Positions 11,626-21,925 of a DNA stretch of 64,000 bases are shown here, one piece after another. The stretch comes from Ichthyophis bannanicus (lineage: Eukaryota; Chordata; Amphibia; Gymnophiona; Ichthyophiidae). The stretch spans positions 723,243,828-723,307,827 of the forward strand of contig CM066036.1 of the NCBI GenBank assembly GCA_033557465.1, written 5' to 3'. A program made the translations under genes and the position numbers. The first letter of the stretch is position 1, and the number at the start of each line of letters is the position of its first letter. The notes beneath the pieces are model-generated. The model did not search any database and was not told the DNA's origin. It was given only the letters and a program-made list of their open reading frames with translations.

Positions 11626-12605
11626 TTTTATTTATTTATTTATTTATTTAGCACATATTTGTATACCGCTACTTCCAGCGATCAGCAGCGGTTTGATTAA
11701 GGATACAGAGAAAATCAAATCATTGACAGAATTTAAACACTACATTGTGATTAACAAGGTTATGTGATAGGTTTTAAAAACAAATCATGCGGGTTTCATT
11801 AAAGTATACAGCAGATTTTCAAAACAACTCGAGCGAGTTTCATTATTGTATACAACATAATTTCAGGATTAAGAGATTACAGTAAGTCTCCTTGGAGTGT
11901 GTAGAACAGGTTCAATTAAGGTATATAGGATTTTCAAAATTATAATAGGGTACAGTGGGGGGTGGGGCGGCTATAATTATACTTTTCTACAGTATATAGA
12001 CATTTATATTTTACATATATTACATATATACATTTTGCGCTGCTTTATAATACGCTGTATCTCTTGGTGCGTACATTGTTGATTTATGGTACATTGTAGG
12101 CCTCTTGAAATAGGTGTGTCTTCAGATCTTTTCTGAAGCCAATCAGGTCCGTTATTGAGCGCAGTTCGGGCGGTAGTTGGTTCCAAAGTGATGGGGCAGT
12201 GAAGGAGTATGCTCTGTTGCTTGTGGCTACATTAACTGATCTTATACTTATTGGTACTTGCAGGTTGTTTATGGTGGCGGTTCTCCTGTTTCTGTTAGCA
12301 AGGTTGTAAGGTGATTAGGTTTGTGAGGAAGGTTGGTGCCAGATTGTGGATGGTTTTAAACGTCGTTATTAGGATTTTGTATTTTATACGGGCTACGATG
12401 GGGAGCCAATGTAGTTCAACCAGCACCGGGGTGATATGTTCTGCCACACCTGTTTTGGTGATGATTCTGGCAGCGACATTTTGTGCCATCTGGAGTATGT
12501 TTAGTGTTTTCTTTGGCAGGCCCTGCAGGATTGCATTACAGTAGTCGAAATGTGGTATGATGAGGGCTTGGGCTACTGTCCTAAAGTCGGTGTGTTCTAT
12601 GGCAT
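11626..12605 (-). mobile_element. L2-like LINE (family A), 3' fragment
   Basis: The (TTTA)n at 11626-11650 is the reversed tail. The family hairpin (taccgctacttcc ... cagcagcggttt) follows. Within 12295-12600 the minus frame reads ALIIPHFDYCNAILQGLPKKTL, then HITPVLVELHWLPIVARIKYKIL, the conserved C-terminal region of the family A protein. It is 5'-truncated after this block. Confidence 0.75.
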
Positions 12606-12739
12606 GTACAGAAGGTGCACTGGGACACACATTAACAGCTAGAGTATGGCCATGACAGTGCGGTCCAATTTCCACACTATCTGAGAATCACATGTTGGGA
12701 GGGGGTAAGGGAGTCGGTTAGGAGTGAAAAGTGGGCATG

Positions 12740-14749
12740 GTGAGCATTCCACAGTTAGCACATGGATGTCCTACAAGAGGCTTTGCTCAGGCAATAGGTG
12801 AAGGAACCCACTAGGGAGGGTTCAACACTGGATTTGGTGTTATTAATGGAGACAGTGTGTCTAATGTCTGTGAGGATGCCCACTTGAGAGGCAGGGATAA
12901 CTGCATGGTGTGGTTTGAGATAAAGTCAAGGCAGAATCCAATCAAAGCAAACAGTCCTAGATTTAAAAAATGCTGACTTCAATAAAATGGGAAAGTACCT
13001 GAATGAGGAGCTGGCAGGGGGGAGGAGATAAGGGATATGAAAAAGCTGTGGGCTAAACTGTAAGAGGCCATAACAAGGGCAACAGACTATACAGAATATA
13101 AGGAAAGTATATAAAGGCAAGCGAAAAAGGAAACTGATATGGTTCTCCAAAGAAGTGGTTGCAAATATAAAGGCAAAATGGTAGTGTTCACAATTTTCAG
13201 ATGACCATAAAAAGAGGATCACAGAAAAGAAAACCAGATAAAGCTGAAAGAGGCAAAGAGAGAAATCAGGACGGCAAAAGCACACACAAAAAAACCCAAA
13301 TGAATACAAATGTGAAGCGAGGTGACGAGATATTTTTCATGCATATTGGGGAAAGGAGGAAGGCCAGAGGTGGAAATGAAAGACTCAAAGATGCTGAGGA
13401 TTGATCTGTGGAAAATGATGAAAAAAAAAACAGAATTGCTTAAATATAATTATTTTCAGTATTCACAAAAAAAATTCCTGGAGAAGAGCCATCCATGACT
13501 GACAAAGGTAACAAGGGGGATGGAGTAGATGGAACACCATTCATGGAAGAAGATGTTTATGAACAGCTTGCAAAATTGAAAGAGGACAAGGCCATGGGAC
13601 TGGATCAGATATATCCCAGGATACTGAAGGATCTCAGAGAGGTTTTAGTAAGACCTTTAAAAGATGTGCTTAATAGATCACTGGAGACTGGGGAGGTACC
13701 GCGGGATTGAAGAAGGGCTGACATGGTTCCTTTTCACAAAAGTGGCAACAGAGAAGAGGTTGCAAACTACAGGCTTACCTCAGAGATGGGAAAAGTAATG
13801 GAGATACTGCTGAAAAAAAGGATAGTGTTTTTTTCTGGAAGTCAATGGATTGTGAGATCTGAAACAACATGGTTTTACCAATGGAAGATTGTGCCTGATG
13901 AATCTGAATGATTTCTTTGATTGGGTGACCAGAGAACTAGATGAAGGGCATGCGATGGATGTGAACTACTTAGATTTCAGAAAAGCCTTTGATACTGTTC
14001 CTCATAGGAGACTTGTGAATAAACTGAGCAGCCTGGGGTTGGATTCCAAGATGGTGAACTGGATGAAGAGCTGGTTGACTGACAGATTACAGTGGGCAGC
14101 GCTGAATGGAACTCACTCAGAAGAAAGGAAATTGATTAATGGAGTGCTTCATGGATTAGTCCTGGGAATGCTACTGATCAATATCTTTGTGGTGATATTC
14201 TCAAAGGGTTAAAAGTAAAGATCTGCAACAAAGTGAGCATTTCGGAGGGAGTAGATGATATGAGAAGAGATACAGAAATTAGAAGAATGGTAAAATGCTT
14301 GGCAATAGAGATTTAATGCAAACAAGTGCAGAGTGATAAACGTGGGATGCAGGAACCCAAAGGAGTTGTACACAATAGGAGATGAGAGACTGGTGTATAC
14401 AGACCAAGAGAGGGATTTTGGAGTGGTAGTATCTGAGGATCTCAAGGTGGCAAACCAGTGTGACAAAGTGGTGGTCAATGCCAGAAGGATATTAGGCTGC
14501 ATACAGAGAGAAATAACCAGCAGAAAGAAGGAGGTATTCATGCCTTTGTAAGGTTCTTGGTAGGCCTCACTTGGATTATTGTTTTCAGTTTTGGAGACTA
14601 TACCTTACAATGGATATAAAAGAAATTGAAATGGTTCAGAGGAAGGCAACCAAGATGAAATGGGGCCTGTGCCAGAAGATATATGAGAAAAGACTTGAAG
14701 ACCTATATATATATACCCTAGAGAAGAAGAAGGAGGGGGGGGGGAGAGA
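12740..14749 (+). pseudogene. CR1-like LINE ORF2, decayed (5' part)
   Basis: The start resembles the end of a CR1 endonuclease (TREGSTLDLVL near 12805). After about 700 bp of broken frame come RT blocks: AMGLDQIYPRILKDL (decayed PGPDGIHPRVLKEL), VPFHKSGNREEVANYRLTS, NYLDFRKAFDTVPHRRL (motif A, 13968-14010), LINGVLHGLVLGMLL (decayed [11 protein letters not shown]) and a C-terminal region with ERDFGVVVSEDLKVANQCDKVV. The YADD block is not preserved. The same copy resumes at 17463 after a SINE and a hAT-type insertion. Confidence 0.7.
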
Positions 14750-15589
14750 AGATATAATGCAATGCAAGCTTTCAAGTACTGGCAACCCAGAAGCTCCTGG
14801 GTTTTCTTGGGAGTGTGATCAGAAGTAGATTGACAGGCCTTTCTTCTGAGGAAATGGAGGGTTAAGTGATGTACCCAAGGTTACAAGGAGTGCTAGTGGG
14901 AATCAAAGCCTGGTTGCTGGGTTACTAAACTAGGGTCCTATGCACTAGCCCAGTGATGGCTAACCTTTTTGAGCCCGAGTGCCCAAACTGCCGCACAAAA
15001 CCAAAGAATTTCCTCAAAGTGCCAGCACGTCAATTAAACCTCAGCTCAGTTACACATGCAGAACATAGACCATCACCAAACAAGGAATCACAATTTAGAA
15101 ACAGGAAGGCAATAATTAAACTGGGAACCCCAAAAGCCAAACTTGGAATGTACAACACTGTAGAAATAAAACTATAAATTAATTTCCTCTTGTACCAAAC
15201 AAAGCACAGACGTTAATGATGCACATTTCCCAGAGGTTTCATATTCCAGTTAATAAATTCAAAATAAAGAGATATCTTTCTACCTTTTGTGCATTTTTTT
15301 TCAGTTGCAATTGCTCCAGCCACTTTCTTCTGGTTTCTTCATGTTTTCTGCTAACTCTCCATCGTCTGCTGTCCATTTGTTCTTTCTTCTCTCTTCTAGT
15401 CTTTTTTTCCATTCTCTCTCTCTACATCTGCTTTAACATACTAATCTTTCTCCTTTTGCTCTTTCCTCATTCCTATTTCATCCACACAAATTTTACCGCT
15501 CCATCCTCAATCCCCACTTACTCTCCCAATACCCGGCCAATTGTAGATTTTTCATTCCTCCCACACAAAATATTTTTCCCCTCTCCATT

Positions 15590-16985
15590 TTACTCTCCCA
15601 GCCCCATCCCATTCTAATCCTCCCCCAACATCAGCTCCCTTCTAGTTCCAGTCTCACCCAGCATCCATTCCTTTCTAGTCCCTGCATCAGCCCATTTCCA
15701 GTCCTAGCCCCCCATCAACCCATTTCCAGTCCTAGCTCCCCCATCCATTTTCAGTCTGAGTCCCTTCATCAGCTCATTTCCAATCCTAGCCCCCCATCAG
15801 CCCATTTCTAGTCATTTCCTAGCCCCATCATCAGCCCATGTCAAATCATAGCTCCCCTCCACTCAGTACAATTCCAGTCCAAGCCCCCCCCCCATGAGCC
15901 TACTTCCAGTTCTAGCCCCTCCATGAGTCCATTTCAATTCAAGCCCCCACCACAGCCCATTTCCAATCTTAGCTCCCCCCAACAGCCCATTTCCAGTCCT
16001 ATCCTAGCTGCTCCATCAGCCCATTTTCAGTCCTAGCTCCCTTCCCTCACAGCCCATTTCCATTCCAAGCTCCCTCCCCATCAGCTATTTGCAGTTCAAG
16101 CCTCCCCTTCCACTCAGCCCATTTCCAGTCATAGCAACCCCCCAACCCATTACCAGTCCTAACCCCCCATCACCCCATTTCCAGACATCCCCCATCAGCC
16201 CAAAGCCCATTACCAGTCTTAACCCCCCCATAGCCCATTATCAGTCCTAACCCCCCCATAGCCCATTACCAGTCCTAACCCCCCATCAGCCCACTTCCAG
16301 TCTTAACCCCATCAGCCCATTTCCAGTCAGCCCCCCACAGCCCATTGCCAGTCCTAAACCCCCCCATCAGCCCACAGCCCATTACCAGTCCTAACCACAT
16401 CAGCCCACCTCAAGTCCTAACCCCTCCCTATCAGTCCATTTCCTGTCCTAGCCCCCCCCTTAGCCCATTATCAGTCCTAACCCCCCCCATAGGCCATTTT
16501 CAGTTCTAACCCCCATCACCTCATTTCCAGTCATCCCCCCATCAGCCCACAGCCCATTAGCAGTCTTAACCCCCCCATAGCCCATTACCAGTCCTAACCC
16601 CCCAACAGCCCACAGCCCATCCAGTCCTAACCCCTCCCCATCAGCCCATTTCCGGTCCTAGCCCCCCATAGCCCATTATCAGGCCTAACCCCCATCACCC
16701 CATTTCCAGACAGCCCCCATCAGCCCAAAGCCCATTAGCAGTCTTAACCCCCCCATAGCCCATTACCAGTCCTAACCCCCCATCACCCCATTTCCAGACA
16801 GCCCCCATCAGCCCACAGCCCATTAGCAGTCCTACCCCCTTAGCCCATTAGCAGTCCTACCCCCCCAGCCCATTAGCAGTCCTACCCCCTACCCCCCCCA
16901 CCCCATTATCAGTCCTACCCCCCCTACCCCATTAGCAGTCCTACACCCCCCCCATAGCCCATTAGCAGTCCTAACCCCCCCCCCC
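15590..16985 (+). repeat. C-rich minisatellite
   Basis: About 1.4 kb of degenerate tandem units built on cagtcctaacccccc followed by atcagcccatttc or atagcccatta. Units are of order 28-35 bp and vary in their C runs and in the atcagccc insert. The plus strand is almost entirely pyrimidine-rich blocks with no G runs. It lies wholly inside the hAT-type element, so it expanded within it or was carried by it. Confidence 0.85.
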
Positions 16986-17040
16986 CCATGGCATATTTAA
17001 AAAAAAAAAAAAGCTGGCTTTGGTTGCTGGCAGAATGCAA

Positions 17041-17303
17041 TGTCCCGCGGGGCCCCCTCCACCCGCTAAACCCCTCTGCAAGGGCTTTCAGATTCGCGAG
17101 GGAGAGCTTCTCCCTCGCGTCTCTGTTAAGCCCGCAGGGGCTAATGGGAAATTTCCCATCAGTCCCTCGCATCTAAAGGGGCTGATGGGAAATTTCCCAT
17201 TAGCCCCTGCGGGCTTAACAGAGACGCGAGGGAGACGCTCTCCCTCGCGAATCTGAAAGCCCTTGCAGAGGGGCTTAGCGGGCGGAGGGGGCCCCGCGGG
17301 ACA
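17041..17303. repeat. Near-perfect palindrome, 122-bp arms
   Basis: The left arm 17041-17162 and right arm 17182-17303 are inverted copies around a 19-bp spacer. Arms start tgtcccgcggggcccc and end cccatcag, with only scattered mismatches. The arms themselves hold short self-complementary pieces such as gggaaatttccc. GC-rich and hairpin-forming, it lies near the right end of the hAT-type element. No coding role is apparent. Confidence 0.9.
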
Positions 17304-17462
17304 CTGCACTCTGCAGCTGCCGCGTCCGCGGCAGCAGCCAGAGCCAGCTTTTTCTTTTTTGCGGACCTACCCGCGTGCCAGCTGCAAGGCCTTCGCGTGC
17401 CACAGCTGGCACGCGTGCCATAGGTTCGCCATCGCTGCACTAGCCTATTCCTCCACTCCAGG

Positions 17463-17900
17463 AGACATAATACAAACTGTTAAAATACTTGAAGGACATT
17501 AATGAACAAACAAACCTTTTTCAAAGAGAAACTGTAGAACTAGAGGACATGAAATGAAGCTGCAAGGAGGTAAACCTCAAAGCAATATCAGGTAATACTT
17601 ATTCATGGAAAGGGTGGTGGCTGCTTGGAGTGCCCTCCTGAAGGAGAAGGTGGGAGCAAAAACAGTGACAAAATTCAAAAAGGCATGGGACAGACACAGA
17701 GGATCAACGCATAGCAAGAGGATGGAATCAGAGCAAATGTAAATAACTTCATAAAGAGGGGTAGCCTACCTGGAGCAGCAGCTAAAACTTTAAGCAAATG
17801 CATAGAGGGGGAATAACTTGCATAGAACATCAGGTGCAGCTCTACAAATCTACCCACCTTACTGGGCAAACTAGATGGACCATGTTGGTCTTTATCTTTT
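17463..17900 (+). pseudogene. CR1-like LINE, 3' end (continuation)
   Basis: The copy begun at 12740 resumes here. Translated pieces read FQRETVELEDMK, then KEVNLKAISGNTYSWKG, as in the 3' coding end and start of the 3' UTR of CR1-type elements. Across the SINE the reading rejoins as IMQ-TVKIL. It is decayed. Confidence 0.65.
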
Positions 17901-18271
17901 TATTATTTTATCATTTTATTTACTAAGTTAACTTCTTATTGTGTACAGTACAGGAAAGTGAGTTGTTTGCGGTATTGTTGGAAAGTTCCATCAACTCTCA
18001 CTATATGCAGCCTTATTAAATACTATATACACATTTTCATTATGGACTATTGCATATGATGGTGAGTATATATGAAAAATATTTTAACCCTTATGATTTT
18101 GGATTTTAATTTTCATTGTGCTATGCAAGTGATTGACTTTATGTGTTTTTGTATTTTATTTATTTATTTATTTATTTATTTGGGGATTTAACTTGCAACT
18201 TTTTAGTAGTAATTAAAATAAGTTCATTTCAGGTGCAGCCATTATTTCCCTATCCCCAGAGGCATACAGTC
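17901..18271. other. No gene seen; contains a (TTTA)n tract
   Basis: AT-rich DNA with a simple (TTTA)n run at about 18153-18181, possibly the reversed tail of an otherwise unrecognisable SINE or LINE. No coding signal. Confidence 0.5.
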
Positions 18272-18274
18272 TAA

Positions 18275-18402
18275 GGGGTATGTTTACTCAACAGCGGTAG
18301 TGGCTTCCGTGCGATATCGGAGCCACAGTCCGATTGAATTCAATGGGCTGCGGCTCTGATATCGCACGGAAGCCACTACCGCTGTCTAGTAAAACGTGCC
18401 CC
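18275..18402. mobile_element. 128-bp palindromic MITE with 3-bp target duplication
   Basis: Starts GGGGTATGTTTACT and ends, reverse complemented, GGGGCACGTTTTACT. The whole element is an inverted repeat with arms reading ...GCGGTAGTGGCTTCCGTGCG. It is flanked by TAA on both sides (18272-18274, 18403-18405). Three-base duplications and GGG-type ends fit PIF/Harbinger. It is closely related to the 127-bp element at 35265. Confidence 0.8.
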
Positions 18403-18939
18403 TAAGTTTATACCTGTCTTATAGGTAAGGAATTATTTTTGGTGTTTTAAAATGCACACTGCCTAGAATGGAAAATAGGTGGTGTATAACTGTTTTTTTT
18501 CATGATCAAATGTAGTAGTTTGTGATTTAAAAGCTTATTTAAAGTGTATTGCAATGTGTGCTTAGTTCAACAAAAAACACCCCTCAGGTTATACTGTTGC
18601 CTGTGAGAACCCCCAAATACTTAATCCGGTTATTGCCTGGTGGTACCCCCAGAATGCCCACGGAATGACGCAATGCTAGCCGGATAGCATCGAGGCATGC
18701 AATGGCTATTCAATGGCACTAACGTGTCCCAGGCAATGTGATGAATGCAGTTAGCAGGTCCGCTAAGAACATTAATCGCTTTGAATACCCCCTAAGTAAA
18801 TAAAGCTGAAATCTATATTCTGATAGCTTATGGCTGTACAAAACAGCATTTCATTCATAAAAGACAACTAAAATGAAGTATTTACAATGTCATTATTGTG
18901 TTCTGTGAAAATTATAAAGTGGTGAACTTAGTACACCTA
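18403..18939. other. No gene seen; possible dispersed repeat
   Basis: A stretch near 18630-18790 (cccacggaatgacgcaatgctag ...) resembles, in the opposite sense, about 27560-27650. It may be a fragment of a dispersed element; nothing coding is seen. Confidence 0.35.
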
Positions 18940-19356
18940 GGGGTATGCTTATTAAAGCGCACACTTGTGTGCGTTCAGCTTCAAGAATTAGTATGGAAGC
19001 CCTTGCTAACCTTTGGGGCATGTCCACATGTCTCACTGCCATTAGCTTGTTGGAGCCATGGCTCACCATGCTAAACAGCACATGCATGCACTTACTACCA
19101 TCCCTCGAGGAGGGAGTAAGTGTGCCCACACTAATGGTGCACACTATTCATGGTTAGTGCACACTGATGACCCCTGTATAAACCAAAGTGTGCCCTCAGT
19201 GACCATGTTTTGCCCCTAACCTGCCAAGTCCCTGCACCATTGTGCACTAATCAGTTGGTGTGGGATTTTATTGCAGTGTTCCATGCGACAGCACAGTATA
19301 TTTAGCATGTGGTACACCCTGCGTTAATGGTTGGCACAGCTCAGTAAACATGCCCC
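18940..19356. mobile_element. Candidate PIF/Harbinger-like MITE, about 417 bp
   Basis: The left end GGGGTATGCTTATTAA and right end (reverse complement) GGGGCATGTTTACTGA match the terminal pattern of the palindromic MITEs in this window. The flanking triplets are CTA and ATA, so a target duplication is not clean. Interior non-coding. Confidence 0.55.
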
Positions 19357-20379
19357 ATAATTTAACCTATGACAGTTCATGGTGATGGCTTGAAGCATAC
19401 ACTTAAAGCAAGAGCAGAAAATATCCAACTAGATAAAATAGTATGCATAGTTAACTTTTACTCATCTGCTGCATTAATGCAACTTAGGAGATGTTCTGTA
19501 GTCTTGAATATACAAGATAAGAAGAGAAAAACAAATGTCTGATTGCCTGCTGAAAAGCTTTAGAAAAAGAACAAAAGTATGTTATGGATTTCTTTCCATA
19601 ATTACCCTCCTTAAATTTCTAAAGAAAAGCTAGCTCTCTGAAGACTTTTAGATGGTCCGACTATCATGAAAACAACATTCAGATCACTCTCACAGCATAG
19701 CAACTTACAGCACCAAAATAAGCCCATATCCTTTCATGTATAGAAAGCGTTTCAGTAGTAAATATGATAAATATATCTAACTTTTGTACACAGAAAATAA
19801 ATAACATATATCGGCCACAGGTAAGCAGATAGAGTTGCTAAAACTTTTAAACACTACCATCGTTTTCAAAGACTCAATTACTCTCATATCAAATAAACAT
19901 TCTGTCCCTATATCCAACTCACAAAACATTACTACCCCAATAGCATCTTGGTCCTAAGATTTAGGAATCCTTTTGAATTTATGCATAGCGTCCCCGAAAG
20001 GGAGACACTCAACTTCTATGCCTCAGGTCATATGAAACCACGCATAAAACGATTCTATCCCGCAATATTTGATTAGGAACAAATGTAGAATTCATGCATT
20101 AATGGGTTAATAACACATAACATACACTAATAGGTATTAGCATGCGCTGTAGCTGCCTTCAGGAATAAAATGGGCTGTGGCAACGGATAGCAGATGCACT
20201 AAGCATTAGTTAAAGGGGTTCTCAGAGTATCACACTTGATTTTAGTTTTATTTTGCACATGTGTAAGCACTGTTAATAGTCATGAAACAAAAAGTCCCAC
20301 TCAAAAAACTTCCTCACTTATATCAGTTTCCAAATTTCAAAGGCACTGATTGGGCAGACAAATTCTAATGACCTATCTC
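19357..20379. other. No gene seen
   Basis: About 1 kb of unique-looking AT-rich DNA with no coding, RNA or repeat signal that I recognise. Confidence 0.55.
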
Positions 20380-20990
20380 CTTCCTCAGGTGGTAGTATCT
20401 GAGGTGGCATCTGGCTGAAAGGTATTGAGAAGAACCGGAAAAAGTTGAATGCTGAGGTGGAGAACTTTGTTCAAGCATTGGGGGGGGGGGGGGGGGAGAT
20501 GGTAATTAAGCACGAGGGCATCGTGGGAGGGGGAGCAGTGGTGTATAAAGGGGATGGGTCCACCTGAACAATACTGGCCTAGATGCTTTTAATGCAGATC
20601 TGTGGAGTGTCATCGGTTCGGCTCTCACTATGGAGTGAGCCAGGCCGCAACGTCTCCTGGTGGTGGGACCTCACTAAAAAAGGAAGGTACCACATATTAA
20701 GGAGGGTGCAGGTACCGTTTGGGGGTGCCTGGGCCTGATAATGGGTATAAGGGCCAGGGGTGCCTGGCCTTGGTTACCATGAGCATTAAAAGCACAAGGG
20801 TTGCACCTGGACATCAACACGGAGAGTTGGTGGCGACGGGATAAAGCGGCATCCTCAACCATGGTACGGGCCGAGATCTTGAAAACCGAGCAACAGCATT
20901 GTGGTGCCCCTCTACGGTTGGCCGGTTTTGGAGGTTAGGATTATTGTTACGGTTAATATTATTATGATGATTGGTATTGTTATCATTATC
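20380..20990 (+). mobile_element. Possible Ngaro/DIRS-like 3' remnant
   Basis: A short frame ending LNAEVENFVQAL followed by a long G run (20479-20496) and non-coding DNA resembles the end of a Ngaro hydrolase frame and the G-rich 3' region of the element at 48.6-54.5 kb. An attaaaagcacaagggttgcacctgg stretch (about 20785-20810) loosely parallels that element's aataaagctgtgacctgg. The likeness is weak and was judged by eye. Confidence 0.3.
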
Positions 20991-21036
20991 TCTTGCACGA
21001 TGTAACTGTAAATGTTGGGGGGATGATCTGCAAGCT

Positions 21037-21290
21037 GCAGCTCTCCCAGGAGGGATTGAAACTGCCACCGACATCAGCTCACCTCCAGTTGCTCAGCAAA
21101 CACGTGCTGCCCAATTGGGGCAGTCCCTGCTCCACAAAAGCAAGCGAGACCCGGACCGAAGCCTCTCCAGCTCACTGCAGCTCTCCCAGGAGGGATTGAA
21201 GCTGCCGCCGACATCAGCTCACCTCCAGCCGCTCAGCTGACACGTGCTGCCCAATCGGGGCAGCCCCTGCTACACAAAAGCAAGCACCGA
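21037..21290 (+). repeat. 140-bp tandem monomers in LINE 5' region
   Basis: Two units begin at 21037 and 21177, each starting gcagctctcccaggaggga, an exact 140-bp spacing; the second is incomplete. They precede a leader reading gcgccttgcggacccgtgcctgagga, clearly related to gcgccggcgggcccgcacctgaggcg after the monomers of copy 1, although the monomers themselves differ. They are probably promoter units. Confidence 0.75.
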
Positions 21291-21925
21291 TGGGCACACC
21301 CGCGCCTTGCGGACCCGTGCCTGAGGACCTTGCCAGAGGGCCCTTTGGCGTGGCCCTTAGGCGGAGGCCGTTACATCAATGCCATCCTGAAGTGAGACCC
21401 GGAAGACCCGACAGCAAGACGAACAACTACCACTACCACAGGAACACACCATAGTGAGAACTCTAAAATATTTACTATTCGGGAACTGCTAGAGGAAGTA
21501 TTAGAGCTAGTAGCTTAAGTGTTAGAATCGAATATGCTTATGATTTACCTCTACTTATATCACTCTTGAACTGCCATAGAATTGTCATCGATCTGCCACT
21601 TGAAATGTACGAAATCTATTTCTAATCATATTACCCCTGAATCGCTTTAGAATCTACTAGTAGAAATTCAGGAAATCTATCCCTACTCATATTACACTTG
21701 AATTTGCTACTGAATTGTCATAGAATTCTTACTAGAAGCTCTACAAGCACAAGCCTCAAAGCGGAGCACTACACTACATCAAACATCCACGTACTTTCAC
21801 TCTAAGTGCCACACATAGCATCCGCTAGCTAGCTTAATCGGGGCACCACCAGTGCCATACCCAACCCAGCTCACAGCTACTGCTGTGTCTCGACCACAGA
21901 GCCCCACAAAATAAGCCTCCTCAGA

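Larger units (their letters stand above)
14951..17437. mobile_element. hAT-type non-autonomous DNA transposon, 2.5 kb
   Basis: The left terminus is CAGTGATGGCTAACCT and the right, reverse complemented, is CAGCGATGGCGAACCT: 14 of 16 match. A perfect 8-bp duplication CACTAGCC flanks it (14943-14950 and 17438-17445), the hAT signature. The element interrupts a SINE. Inside are a short AT-rich left part (to about 15590), a C-rich minisatellite (about 15590-16985) and a large palindrome (17041-17303). No transposase-like frame is present, so mobility depended on an autonomous relative elsewhere. Confidence 0.85.
14763..17462 (-). mobile_element. tRNA-derived SINE (family B), split by a hAT-type element
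   Basis: Reverse complemented, 14763-14950 plus 17446-17462 matches the SINE at 47257-47481: shared ggcaacccagaagc, tgatcagaag, a CORE-like centre and a tRNA-like head. The flanks carry an imperfect 13-bp duplication, AGATATAATGCAA (14750-14762) and AGACATAATACAA (17463-17475), 11 of 13 matching. The SINE inserted in the CR1 copy and was later split near its head by the element at 14951-17437. Confidence 0.75.

Noticed and set aside
12926..13309. Minus-strand Phe/Cys-rich frame of 127 codons
   Set aside because: Antisense to the decayed CR1; no motifs.
15216..15617. Hydrophobic 133-codon frame resembling a membrane protein
   Set aside because: It lies in a T/C-rich tract inside the hAT element, where Phe, Leu and Ser codons arise from composition.
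15590..16985. CRISPR-like repeat-spacer array
   Set aside because: The units are degenerate, irregular in length and directly adjacent without unique spacers, and the genome is eukaryotic.
17263..17502. Frames across the large palindrome
   Set aside because: The same peptide appears on both strands because of the inverted repeat; not a gene.
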